Positions 33,600 to 44,885 of a stretch of 64,000 bases of DNA are shown in pieces. Each line of letters begins with the position of its first letter. The first letter of the stretch is position 1. The stretch lies in NCBI GenBank assembly GCA_023105745.1, contig JALGQZ010000004.1, positions 38,020,437 through 38,084,436 of the forward strand, in the 5' to 3' direction. The notes below the pieces were generated by a model. It saw only the letters and a program-made list of their open reading frames with translations, ran no database searches and was not told where the DNA came from. The translations under genes and the position numbers were made by a program. This DNA comes from Austropuccinia psidii. Lineage: Eukaryota > Basidiomycota > Pucciniomycetes > Pucciniales > Sphaerophragmiaceae.

Positions 33600-35011
33600 T
33601 CCTTAGTAAGTAACTTGCATGAAATGCTACACTTCTTATCCTGAGCATAACTGTTTCTTTCCTAGTCAAAGAAAGCTGTGTGCAGTTCTGTAACACTGAT
33701 TCCTTTTATGGGGATTTGTGGGGAAGCTTCTTCTGGCACATAAGCAGGATTATCAATATTATTTTTTAGTGGCCATCTGCTCAGTCCATTGCCATTTTTA
33801 TGGATATTTCCATCTTTGTGAACAAAAGTGTCACAGGGGCTCTTCAAAGTGAAGAGGGCCTGGCACTCAGTAAACTGGGACTCACTTTTGGAGGGCTCAA
33901 GGATATGGGAAGATTAAAGACACTTAAGAGTGTAAGGAATGAATTACTATAATAAAGATATGAGAAAAGCAGCAACAAAGAAATAAGAATAAGAAATAGA
34001 AGAGCCAACCACAAACAAGTCCAAGTCCACTGTTTCAACCTGTCAGAATGGAAAGAGAAGGGTTAATAAGGATATGGCCACCCAACTCATACTGTACAGG
34101 CAAAGAAAGAAATGCAAAGACTAACTTAGAATTAAATAATTATAATACCCAAAAAAAAGGATAAGAATAATTATAAAATAATAAATAAAGTGAATTCATT
34201 AACTGGGGAAAATTCCCCAGGGGGGAGAAAGAGGGGCTGGTATATGTGAGAATCACCAGCCCTGATCCAGAGGAAGAATTTTCATGAGAATAATTGATGA
34301 TTGAATTGAGTCTGGCCAATACAGGTCCTTTGCAGCTGTACAGAGCCTGTACAAGAGGTGTGATGTATTTGAGTGATCATACAGCTTCATACTGGTGTAT
34401 TGAAACTGTATTGGGTGAATCCAACCTGTACAGGTATTGACAGGCTGTATTGACGTACCAAACTGTATACATGTTTCAGAATGAAGATTGCTAAAACTGA
34501 ATGCTTATGCAGATACTGGATTTGCTGATTTGAGGTGTTTGAGAGGGTATATGAATGAATACCCTTACCCCTGATGGATGGTTGTTACAAAAAGTCATAT
34601 TTCCCCTATACTCCTGTATGGCTATTTGCCATTTGAGCATATTTCTGTTAGGTGTCTTCATGTTTAAAAGTGACTTAACAGTGGTACAATCTTTTATCAC
34701 TTCAAAATCACATCCTTCCAGGAAGAAATTCAATTTTCCAAGGCCCAGACAAGGCATAAACACTCCATCTGACTTGCTCTATATCTGGCTTCAGTTGGTT
34801 TGATTTTCCCTGTTATGAAACATATAGGTCCTTCCACAGGTTTATCATTTATAATATGGACTTGATGAAGTGCAGCACCCATCCCATCCCCTGATGCATC
34901 AATATATATTTTAAAAGTCAGCTTAAGTTCTTGCATCAGTAAGAGCGGAGCAGTGGTCAAGGCTTTGCCTCTGTCAACAGTCATTTCAAATATGGTGTTT
35001 TTGTCACACAA
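33600..35011 (-). pseudogene. pol: RNase H region of G3 pol, split by a solo LTR-B
   Basis: The minus frame 34730-35011 reads [37 protein letters not shown] and [25 protein letters not shown], and 34491-34763 continues [22 protein letters not shown] and IQEYRGNMT. The first two acidic ligands (YIDAS, MECL) are present; the third position is KDC. After the LTR insertion the domain resumes at 33662-33828 with HKDGNIHKNGNGLSRWP, where the last ligand Asp of a D-G-L-S motif is Asn. The pieces join exactly across the solo LTR. Confidence 0.85.
33829..34589 (-). mobile_element. Solo LTR-B in G3 RNase H
   Basis: A 761 bp LTR starts (reverse orientation) TGTCACAGGGGCTCTTC and ends ATGGATGGTTGTTACA, flanked by AAAAG on both sides (33824-33828 and 34590-34594). 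It is nearly the same as the two LTRs of CV1, so a CV1 relative inserted here and was removed by LTR recombination. Confidence 0.94.
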
Positions 35012-35857
35012 TTTATAAAGAGGTATTGCTATGGATGCAAAATCTTTAATATGTTGCCTTTAATATCCTGTGAACCCAAAAAACTACTGAACTTCTTTTT
35101 TGTTCTGAGGCATGGGTTTCAGCAATACTGCTGCAACCTTGGTTTTGTCAATTCCAAGGGATAAACCAGATACTACATGTCCCAGTGCTTTGAGCTCTTT
35201 AGATCCAAAATTGCACTTCTTTAAAAAAATCTTCATGTTCACAGATTGGATTTTTGTCAAAACTCTGGATAATCTGTACATATGTTCTTCCCAAGTTTTG
35301 GAACAGACAGTAATTTTATTAATGTAAATAATTAACCATCCTTCCAAAAGTTCTTCAGGGAAGATTTCATTCATCATTCTTTGGAAGTGTGAAGGTGCAT
35401 TCTTTATACCAAAAGGCATCCTCAAATATTCATATACTCCAAAATGTACAATAACTCTCAAGTATTTTATTGCCCTTGGTGTCACCACATTCTGATGAAA
35501 TCCTTTAAGGGCATCCGTAGTGGTTATATACACTTCTTGAGATATCTGGGTGGGGGCAATTTGGATTTTTGGTATTGGGTACCTGTCTGGAACAGTGTAA
35601 GTGTTCAGAGCTCTAAAGTACCCAACCATTCTAGATTTTCCATTATGCCATGCCACTATGAGTGGTGTAGTTATTTCTACTTCCTCATTATTTCCAACCT
35701 TTCTCATTACACCAAGGTCTAGAGGTTCTTTAATATGGATTTCCAGATCTTCTCTTGATTTAGGATTTGCTTGATATGCAGGTCTTCTTAAGAGTGGTGG
35801 ATAAGGTCTCTCAATTTTAAGGATGATATCAGCTTCATGACCAATGATTTCCCCCAA
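35012..35857 (-). pseudogene. pol: Reverse transcriptase region of G3 pol
   Basis: An open minus frame of 257 codons (35084-35857) covers most of the gypsy RT: ILKIERPYPPLLRRPAYQ, EVEITTPLIVAWHNGKSRMVGYFRALNTY, a palm ending FGIKNAPSHFQRMMNEIFP, then IIYINKITVCSKTWEEH in place of the YxDD box. Both catalytic Asp of the box are changed (Asn and Lys). The thumb (ELKALGHVVSGLSLGIDKTKVAAVLLKPMPQNKKEVQ) is intact up to a stop near 35084. It would copy element RNA into cDNA, but this copy is dead. Confidence 0.92.
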
Positions 35858-36562
35858 AGGTTCTTTGTCTGATTCAAATGCTTTTCTGTGGTCATATGAA
35901 AGGGTAGAAAGCTCATTTTACTGTTTGTCAGTCATATGAAGGCTTATTTCAGCTTCATTTAACTGTTCATATTTGAATCTTTCCAAATATAAGTTGACTG
36001 GTGCTAATTTTCTTACCGTAATTTTTCTTTTAAATGGTAAAGAGGCAAATTTCTGATGCTTTTTGTCTCCAATAGTGATGTATCTGTCTTTGTTGTTATG
36101 TAAGACTATGCCATACATGATCAAATATTCATTTCCCAATATATAATGGGTACTAGAGAAATTTTCCATAACAACAAATTCAACAGTGATTCTTAAATTT
36201 TCATTAATATGTGAAAATATGACAGGGGTCTCAAATATTTCCAATGCTTTCATTGGATTACTTGCTTTATTGAATTTTTTGCCATAAATTGGTAACAATT
36301 TGTTTTCAAAATTTTATCAACAAGCTTCAAGAAAAGATTTGCCAACACAAGAGAAAAAGGCTCCTGGGTCATGTAAAGGTTTAGTGGGTTTGATTTCAAT
36401 TACCACTTCTGTTATACAGGCGTTACTATCTGTATACCCTTTTCCCCTGTTTGGTTTGTTCTTCATAAGTTGTGCATCTTGAGCGTTTGACAAATCAAGT
36501 AGACCATTGCTTAATTGTGGCAAGTGGAAATAAGTTTCCATGATGTCCAAGGTGGAATTCAT
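35858..36562 (-). pseudogene. pol: Protease region of G3 pol
   Basis: The minus frame 36317-36562 contains EIKPTKPLHDPGAFFSCVGKSFLEAC, in which D-P-G-A-F stands at the aspartic protease active site; I recall this D-P-G variant as normal for this gypsy family in rusts. The next frame (35918-36298) continues with GKKFNKASNPMKALEIFETPVIFSH and HYILGNEYLIMYGIV, the flap and C-terminal half. A stop or frameshift near 36300 separates them. Confidence 0.78.
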
Positions 36563-36632
36563 ATTTTCTATATATTTTGAAGATTGAGAAAATATTGATG
36601 ACTTATGATTTGAATTTTATTCAATTATATTA

Positions 36633-37079
36633 TCATTTTTTTTTAACATCAGGTTCTTTTTCAATGTCAACTTGATTTATTTTCCCCCTTTTTGGACATG
36701 CATTGGCTAAGTGGGTGGTACTTTGCCAAATATGGCACTTCCTAATTATATCTGCAGATTTATACTTCATATTATTGGAATTTTCTTTGGGATTTTTATC
36801 CACAGAATCTTTCCAGGGCATATTAAACCTTGCTTTGACAATCACCCTACTAGAACCAATTCTGGTTCTGGTGGTTACTTCTTCTAACATATTAATAATA
36901 TCTTCTGCTGAAGATTGTTCAGTAGTCCTGCTTTTAACAGCATGCTCAAAATCAGCTCCACATTGTCTCAGAATTTTCCTGTGGATCATAAATTGTGAGA
37001 TTTCAGGATACAATGCTGTTAATCTTTCTTTGTGTTGGCAAAATCATGGTAAAGCATTGTCTTTATCAGCATTAAATTT
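36633..37079 (-). pseudogene. gag: gag C-terminal part of G3 (zinc knuckle)
   Basis: The minus frame 36633-37013 starts in the C-terminal gag (YPEISQFMIHRKILRQCGADFEHAVKSR) and reaches KCHIWQSTTHLANACPKRGK, a CCHC zinc knuckle whose second Cys is Trp. About 20 more codons to 37079 belong to it but contain a stop. At 37080 the gag is interrupted by a solo LTR and resumes at 39048. Confidence 0.83.
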
Positions 37080-37084
37080 GGCAG

Positions 37085-39042
37085 TGTGAGACTTGAGGTA
37101 TATTTTACATAGCCAAATAGGCCACAATTATGTTAAAAATAAATTCTGAACTATGATTAACCCATAATTCATGAATGTATTCAAAATTCATCTTTTTTGA
37201 TTTCAGAAAAGATGAATAACTTTTTATTGAGTAAGTAAATCCATGGATTTGAGGCCCAATTTGGATGTCACACTATCTTCCACCTAGGGAAGCTCAAATC
37301 AAGTCCTTGAGGTGGTAATATGGAAAATGATTCAAGTCCACATCATCAATACCACATAAAAGATCTGTAAATACTTTTATTTTTCTCAATTTCATCCCAA
37401 AATAATGGGCATGTGAGAAATCCAATGTCACATAAACACTAATAATAGTGTTATGCATGATTGTGGAACTTAATATTATTTTCTTCTTACATGCACCTTT
37501 GGTACACCCATAGTGGATATCTCACTTGAAGCCTTAATTTCTATTTTGACATAAAAAATAGTCAAGGGGGACAAAAGACATCAAAGAGAGCCAGGGTACC
37601 CAGCTTCTGAGGCCTTTGAAGTGTGGAGAGCTCCAAAGCTTGGATGCATGGCTGAAATTGGCCCAATTAGTAAACTAAAGCCTTTTGAGAACATGGTTAC
37701 CAAGTCAAAACTTCATTATATCATAAGAAAATAGCAAATAAGCTGCTATTTTGTTGTGCCAAGGAGGTAAAGAGCAACTTAGACTCCTTTAACCATGTCA
37801 ATTCTTAGAAGGTCTCCATGGATAAACCCCAAAAGAGTAATTAAAACCCTCTTTGGACTAGTATCCATTGATTTACCTCATATAAACCACCCATATACTA
37901 CTATTTGCAATTCTATGTAGAAATGAGGTAAAAACTTCAAAAATGTAGAAATGAGGTAAAAACTTCAAAAATGTATAAATGAGGTAAAAACTTCAAAAAT
38001 TCATTCACAATACAATTCTTGATGAATCTTTCTGAAACTTTCAAGACCAATCAAGAGCTTTATAATTCATATAAAAACAAAAAAAATTATACTTTTATAA
38101 TCAAAATTAAAATTTTTACTTACAGTCCATTTTTGGTGATCACACATGAAATATTGAACCTTTCAAAACTCACAGAAAATATACTCTGTGATTAAATTTA
38201 CAATAACATTGATATCTTTTAAAAATCAATTATTATTTTGGAATAAAAGAAGATTAAGAGTTGTTACTCCTTTTATTCTTAACCATAAAGGGGTTGGAAA
38301 TCATGTAAAAGAACCAATTAAGTAATTATGATAATCTTACATGACAACAAATGATACAATCAATAATCCAAAAAAGATTATTGTTTTCTCACTCACTGGT
38401 TTTCAGTTTTCTTCATGGAACACCTCTGTGAGGTGTTTATAGACTTAAAAGAGGTCTCCTCTTGCTGTTTTTTCCAGATCATCACATTATTCTATTATAC
38501 CTTTATTACCAACAAGTAAGTATTAGTTGAAACTTTTTATTAAGTGTTTTATTCTTTCAAAATGAATCAGAAATACGTGAAATCATAGAAATTAACTATA
38601 TATTGTTGTGATACCGTTATATATCCCTTTTTGATGCCTTAAATCCACAATTATCCATAAAATTTCTCTACTTTTATCTTTGATAAGTTCTTTGGAGTAT
38701 TAGTGACTGATTTATCTTAATTCTTAAAGTTTTTCTCTAGTAATTGTTTTCTTCAAGAATTAAATTCATAATTTTTCTTACATAAGATCATTATATATTA
38801 GAATAATTTTATTATTTGAACAAAAGAAGTTTTATTATTAAGTACTTCTTGCAATTGGTTCTAGTAGGTAATTACTGCTTACTGTTATAATCACTAGTAG
38901 TGTATAACAAGTAAAAGAAAGAATTAATTAAAGAATTATTCAATTGTGGTTATAATAATTTTATTATTATATTTCATAAGAACAGTCATAGTACTGCTTA
39001 TTAATAGTAATATTATCAGCAGCTTCATAGACACATCTTACA
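37085..39042 (+). mobile_element. Solo LTR-F (subfamily F2) in G3 gag
   Basis: A 1,958 bp sequence from TGTGAGACTTGAGG to CACATCTTACA is flanked by GGCAG (37080-37084 and 39043-39047). Its first bases resemble the start of the G3 LTR in the opposite orientation (TGTAAG-like start, then ACATAGCC and GGCCACAA), so I place it in a diverged LTR-F subfamily in + orientation. A 28 bp unit (GTAGAAATGAGGTAAAAACT...) is repeated three times at 37917-38000. No gene is supported in its 2 kb. Confidence 0.85.
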
Positions 39043-39047
39043 GGCAG

Positions 39048-40756
39048 ATTCAAAGGCTGTTTCCACTTTAAACCTACAAGTATCATTTGCCTATTTGTTG
39101 ATAATTTGTGTTTTTCACCAAGTCCAACTTTGGTGTCCATGTGCTTTTCTTAATTTGATATACCCTCTGTGGGCTGATCTGGAAAAAAGGGGTAAAATCG
39201 TTCTGTTACTAATGTGTCCGGTAATTCAAAATCGTCTGTAATCATGTCAATACCTCTGATGAATTCCCTATGGTCATATTCTTCTTCACCACTGAAGTGA
39301 CCCCATTCTTTAAGTTTTGGTACTTCTTTTAAAAGTGCTTGGCCCATTGATAGTTCCAACTTATCAAAAGAAGTGGAAAATTCATTTTTTAACTGCAAAT
39401 TTTTAGCATCCAATACTTGTGGATTGGGGATTCCTCTACCCTCATTTTGATTCAGAGGTGTAGATACTCTTGGTAAGGTGTTAAGTATCTGTTCAATATC
39501 ATTCATTTTACTGTTGCTACACCTTTGGGAATTTCTGAATTCATGTTGGAAGGCTTGTATGAAATTTATTACTTCAATTCTATAAATGTCTTCTTTATGT
39601 TTCAGTTCTTGCCATAACTATGTTTGTATTGTATTATCAGCAGTGACTTGATTAAATTTCATTGTAAATTTTGATACTTCTTCTTGGGGAGCATCAAAGC
39701 ACTTTTTCAAGGAAATTGTATATGTCTTTACTTCAGTAAATGAATTTGAAATGTCATCAAGCACTTTCTTTTTATCTGTCTTGATAATATTTATGGCTTT
39801 TTAATTCTTGTTTCAACTATGTCATCAATATTGAATTTAGAAGATTTGTCTGTTAATTTTTTGATAATGGCAGATTGTTCATTTATTTTATTTCCAAAAG
39901 AATTTGAATTATTAGAAGTTTTAATTGTTCACAAAACTTTCTCAAAACACATAAGTGTTTCATTTATTTGGCTCAGACTTAAGTTTTTTATTTTAAGATT
40001 GTTACAAATGGATGAATGTTTATCAGAAACATGAGTTTTTACATCATTTATAGCTTCATAAAACTCTGGGATAGAATCAAAAATTTCAGAAATCATTTCT
40101 GATATTTTAATCTGGCTTCCTCCTTTTTCTGTAATTCCATCACTTTTCTGGCCATCTGACATACATTTTCCATGGCATCCTGCTGAATCTTTGGGATTCT
40201 GTAACCCTGGCTGTAAGGCTTTGTGGCTGGTGCCTTGCCTTTTCCCATGTTCTGAGCTTGTGGGTGATTTTTCACTTTGGAATGGCTGCTTCTGGCTACT
40301 TGGGCTGTTTTTGGCAATTGCTTGGGTGGTGGTGGGTTGTTTTCCCTGCATGCTGCTGTTAAAAGCATCATGTTCTTATTTTCCATCAATTGATTCCATC
40401 CATTGAGTAACTTGCAAGTGTTGGGATGGCCCAGGAATTTTCTCACAGTAAGGTAAGAATTTGTGCAGTTATTCCGCATATCTGCAAAGATCAGGTACTC
40501 TTTGTGCTGAAATGCATTGTTGTAAGCCTTTTGGCTGGCTTTGTATATGTCCACTAAGGCTTCATGTGGAAGTTTCAGCTTGGTTTGAAGGTGAAAAAGT
40601 ATTTTCAGCTTCATAATGACATAATTTACTATTTTGGAAGTCATAAAATGACCCTTTTCCTTCTCTAACTGATTGTATTATGCCATAATCATGTCTATGA
40701 CCTTTTTGGGAGCTGCGTGAGGGGTTATAGCTAGCTGTTGATCTGCTTGGAGCCAT
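39048..40756 (-). pseudogene. gag: gag N-terminal and middle parts of G3
   Basis: Three minus frames cover it. 40562-40756 starts MAPSRSTASYNPSRSSQKGHR and is the likely protein start. 40093-40644 holds LPHEALVDIYKASQKAYNNAFQHKEYLIFADMRNNCTNSY and a Lys/Pro-rich stretch. 39150-39506 holds the capsid-like EEEYDHREFIRGIDMI and ends at WSDQPT-like residues. It differs from the G1/G2/G4 gag in the N-terminal domain. A frameshift near 40565 and degraded sequence at 39507-39930 break it. Confidence 0.8.
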
Positions 40757-41133
40757 ATTTTATGACTAAAAAGCACAAAATAGTGATGTTGAATTACAAA
40801 ACTTACTATTTGTGTACTATTATGGTCAGAATTCACAGCACTTTCAGGAATATCACTTATTACTGTTGAGACTGTTTCAATATTTTCTTGTCTTACCATG
40901 TTTTCAAACACTAAGATGAATGAAAAAGCCAATTAATTAAATAAAAAAAGATTTTTCAAAAGAGAAATGAAAAATAAAGCCTGACTTATAATGTGAAAAA
41001 AAAAAAACTTTTTATGGATTTTTTGAATTATAAGTATTTTTTATATGTTTTTAAGTTTTTCAATATAAGAAAAAAGATTTAAAAATAGTCAAAATTCATG
41101 TCACAGGGACAATATCACAGCTGGGCCCCCAAA
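40757..41133 (-). other. Leader of G3 with primer-binding-site-like motif
   Basis: AT-rich leader between gag and the 5' LTR. An open minus frame at 40678-40932 overlaps the gag start but matches nothing known. At 41116-41131 the minus strand reads TGGGGGCCCAGCTGTG two bases after the LTR end, a plausible tRNA primer site. Confidence 0.6.
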
Positions 41134-42526
41134 TGTAAGTTGTGGATATGCAACTTTGATTGAAAATCAAGTACTTTTCCTGTGCTGAAAATTTGTATGA
41201 GATAAAAGATGATTCAAAATTAATATGAAATAGTATTTTGAAGAGAAAAAAAGCCAACTTTATTGTTTATAGCTTGATAAGTAGAAAACAATAATATTAT
41301 AAATATTTATTGTTTTACCAACAATAAACATTTATCCAAAAATACTCTACAACGGATATTTAAGGCTACAAAAGGAATTTCTTCAAGAACAATTTCAATT
41401 GGAATTAATTGAGAAAAGAACTGCAATAAATCAATTCAAGAACAAATTCTTTGAAAAGATATTTAAAGATAAAAAATGCCTGAAAGTGATCAAAGTCAAT
41501 TTGCAAACAAAGTGACAAAATTAACAGTGATGAAAGATGCTTTAATTCAGTTATGGGGTGGTTCAAGGGGTAAAAAAGATTATAAGAGTTACAAACAATA
41601 ATTATAATGATTTTTTTGCGTGGTTAAGAAGGTTTAAAAAGATATACAAAAGGTGGTTGGAATCTTTTATTGATTGGTTTAACAGTGTTTAAACTAATCA
41701 TAAAAGGAAAAGATTCTAACATGAAGAGAAAAGTGGGGCAAAGAAGACATTCTTTTATAGCCATCAATTTTTTTACTCCAAAAGGAAAATTTACGCTTTT
41801 CCGTTGTGGAAAAACTCTGACAACAGAACATTCAATTATGGCATCATTAAACCCTGTTTGAGACCACAAAGGGATGGTTTTAGCCATTTTTACCTATTTT
41901 TAGCCATATTAGACCCTTAAATCAGCCATTACTATAGTAATACCTGGTCTAGAGCTTCCAAAACATGTCAGAATGTGTATAAGAGACGTAGAAGCCAGTT
42001 TAAACTTTTTTTACTGAGATTGTTTTCACTTAGGGGAAGTTTTATGCTGTTGGAAACAGTTAAAACTCTCCTGGTTGGTATTAAAGCCTCATCATCAATT
42101 GAGACACAGACATCCCACACCTGTCAGCAAGGATTTTGGGGGTCTGGCTCCCCCTTAGAGCTAGGGTACCTTTTTCCCCCCAGAATTAATCTTTCTAATT
42201 TCTTTTTTCTTTAATTCCTCATCATTTAATACACTTGTTCTTTACACATACAATTTAATTGAGTTCTCACAGTACACAACTGTAATAATTGATAACTCAT
42301 ATGTAAATTACAGTTTATTTATGTAATAAATGTTCACATTTTGACATTTCAATTGAAAATACTTCAATTTCTCATAACTTCTAAACTACACACAACACCT
42401 CAATTTTAACACAAAAATTGATGGTTGACACCATATGTGTTGTGAATTAAGTTAAGGTTTTGAGGTTTTTCAAATTTTGTACAGAAAATACTAAAAACTT
42501 AATTTAAGCTTATTTAGAGTTGAGTT
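41134..42526 (-). repeat. 5' LTR of G3 (LTR-F), truncated by an LTR-A
   Basis: It starts (reverse orientation) TGTAAGTTGTGGATATG and matches 19249-20685 along its length. It stops at 42526, where a plus-oriented LTR-A start follows, so roughly 400 bp of the distal end are missing. No gene is present; small open frames (41624-41887, 41975-42214) are shared with other LTR-F copies. Confidence 0.85.
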
Positions 42527-42868
42527 TGTCAGCCTGTGACTCAAAACAAGAGCACAAGCATGATGGCCAAAATACCATAAATCAATGGTGTAGCCAAGAT
42601 ACCACCAAAACATGAAGCTGAGCCAAATTAGCTCAAAGGGTATCAAAAGAAATAGGAGACTCACCCCTTTCTGAATATATAAGTCCAATCACCACAGGAC
42701 AAAGAATAACAAAGTTATTCCTCTTCAAAGTTGTTGCTTAGTATAAACCTTAATTTTCACCTCTCATCTAAAATCCAGAAGGAGAGGCTTAACCCCATCA
42801 AAAGGGTATTTAAAATGAAGCTCTAACCCAGGGCCACCCAATGGTACTAGCTAAACTGAGCTAGAACC
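42527..42868 (+). repeat. LTR-A fragment, first 340 bp
   Basis: It begins TGTCAGCCTGTGACTCAAAAC and follows the LTR-A reference as far as CTGAGCTAG, then is cut where repeat block R1 starts. Confidence 0.82.
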
Positions 42869-43660
42869 TACTTTTTTTTATTAAGGGCCCCCCATTAGCA
42901 TGTTCTACTTCCACATGAAACAGATTTTATAACAGGACAATGTCTGTTAGTTTTTAATTCCCTGATAAATAAAAAAGAAACAATGGTATTTCACTAATAA
43001 AGGAACTTTCATGTGGTTTTGAATGGAATATATAGTTTGAAATTCTACTATTTTTCTTTTTCAGTCAAAAATAAAACCGAAAAAATCACATGAAAGAATG
43101 AATATTCTTCTTATGCAATGATGACTATCATTCAGAATTCTTAATAATATTATTACCCAGTTATTCCAAGGTATATCAAGTCAGGTTGACATTCCTCCAA
43201 GAGCTTTGTGATATAAAATAGATTCCTGGGAAAGGGTAACATACTACTAGATATGAGGATTGGCTTCATTTTTTTTATCATTGTCTTATATTTTGAGGTT
43301 CATTAAGTCAGAGATCTTTCTCATATCGAAAATTAATCTATTATATACCACCTCAGGCGCTTCTTTAAGCGCTTATCAATGTACTTGTTTATAAAGAGAA
43401 AAATTTCAATATCTAGAATGAAATACGTGCTCAGGGTTAACTGACAAAATTTGCTTCAAAAACCTCGAGATATCTGAGTTAGTTTTAAAATAATTTCTAA
43501 AAGGCGCTGTGATACATTAAGCTGAAATAAATATTTTGGTTCATGAGTTGGGTTGTAAAAATGAAATGAGAATAAGATCAATAGTGATATTTAGAATGGG
43601 AAAAACAACCAACACATACCCAATTCGTCCACCTCCGGCATATATCAGAAGTTACTTGTT
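42869..43660 (+). repeat. Repeat block R1, copy 1
   Basis: From TACTTTTTTTTATTAAGGGC to about CATATATCAGAAGTTA the sequence is a clear direct repeat of 62744-63505. It has no coding potential. It begins in both places close to the truncated or terminal edge of an LTR-A. The type is unknown. A 6-base stem hairpin (GCGCTT/AAGCGC) lies at about 43358-43374. Confidence 0.75.
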
Positions 43661-44786
43661 ACCATAGCAATAGTGATCATATTCTATCAATACTTGATTT
43701 ACCCCCATTATGATTAAGGGTAGTCTGTCTATTTACATAAAATGCGGCTAATAAGTGAGTCGGGTTAGTTGAACTTCTTGGCTTTTTTGTTTTTCAGCTA
43801 TCTAGCCAAGATGATTATAACAAAGAAGTCCCTGGGAACATAAGGGGTGTGTGTTTTGGAGAAGCAATGCCTATTTCAGGGATTTTCCGGAAGGAGAAGA
43901 GAAATACCAACATATTTACATTTGGAGATTAATAATGACTCGAGAGGAAGTTATGAACAGCGACGCAACAGATCTCAATAATGACTTGTTTATCAAGATT
44001 TTACATTTCTTATTTCTCCCAAATTAATACCTTTAAGTAGTTCTTTTTTGTTGAACCTCGAGCAGCTACCAAAATCTGGTATTGATAGTCTTATCCAATT
44101 TCACATGAATACTTTTAGTCTGCTTACCACCTCAGGTTCCAAATCTGTGATACTAAGACTGAATCGCCAATAATTACTAATATCTCTGAAAAGGGAGACC
44201 TCTAAATTCTTCCTGTGAATAATAAGCCTAATAATTAGCTTTTTCATTTATCTGTCACGCCCTTTGGCTTATATATTCCATTATCCCATGATTAATTTTC
44301 CATCTTAATTTTCCCCGGCCAATAAATTCATATAAAAATTACTTAAAATCTCATTAATGGATATTCCAAAGAAAGGGACCCGATTTTAAATATTTAAAGA
44401 ATCGTTGGCCTCCTCACCAAGAAAATAATTACTTCATGGATTCAATGGTGCCATATTATAATCTATGTTACAGTTTCAAATGTGAAGTTTTCATTGTAAA
44501 GTGGATCAAATGGATTCTTAAATATAATACTTAAAATAAATTTAATAATGAAATATTTGCCATTACTTAATTATTAAAGGTATCACCAAGATTTAAAATG
44601 TGAAGGAGGTCTGAGCGATGGGTTATATTGATGTAAAGGGTTTTATCTAGCACTTATTACTGGTCAATCCAAAGGCCCTCTTTATGCCTTATATCAAATT
44701 GGATTTTTGAATAAATGAGGCGAAAAGTATTGCATTAAAAACGTGGGGTTCATAATTGCTCAGAGGGGGTTACCCAATATGGGTCT
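43661..44786. other. AT-rich stretch with no gene seen
   Basis: No convincing open frame, LTR edge or repeat on either strand. It is less repeat-like than the rest of the window and leads up to the tRNA gene. Confidence 0.45.
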
Positions 44787-44873
44787 CCCCCGATAGCTCA
44801 GTGCTAGAGCGTGGGACTGTAATGGATAAGCACTACTATCCCAAGGTTGTTGGTTCAATTCCGGCTCGGGGGG
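44787..44873 (+). tRNA. tRNA-Tyr (anticodon GTA) with intron
   Basis: The acceptor arms CCCCCGA and TCGGGGG pair fully, with C1-G72 as is characteristic of eukaryotic tRNA-Tyr. The D stem (GCTC/GAGC), the anticodon stem TGGGA/TCCCA with loop CTGTAA and A, and the T arm GTTGG-TTCAATT-CCGGC are all visible. A 15 base intron (TGGATAAGCACTACT, 44823-44837) follows position 37, as in other eukaryotic tRNA-Tyr genes. A T5 run (44881-44885) is a polymerase III terminator. Odd points: the D loop AGTGCTA has C instead of G19, and the discriminator is G. It is either a working gene or a slightly decayed copy. Confidence 0.85.
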
Positions 44874-44880
44874 CTTCCTC

Positions 44881-44885
44881 TTTTT
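44881..44885 (+). terminator. Pol III T-run terminator of tRNA-Tyr
   Basis: TTTTT eight bases after the tRNA end. Confidence 0.7.

Larger units (their letters stand above)
19249..42526 (-). mobile_element. Ty3/gypsy element G3 with LTR-F, heavily interrupted, minus strand
   Basis: The minus strand carries, from right to left, a 5' LTR (41134-42526), primer site, leader, gag (39048-40756 and 36633-37079), protease, reverse transcriptase, RNase H, integrase with chromodomain-like tail, polypurine tract (30463-30478) and a 3' LTR (19249-30462, split). It totals about 23 kb because it hosts a CACTA-like transposon, an LTR-A, a solo LTR-B and a solo LTR-F. Point mutations also destroy most frames. 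Its polyprotein resembles gypsy polyproteins I recall from Austropuccinia psidii. Confidence 0.9.

Noticed and set aside
37080..39047. Shared target site GGCAG at 8773 and 37080 as a sign of site preference
   Set aside because: Two occurrences in different LTR families are too few to distinguish from chance.
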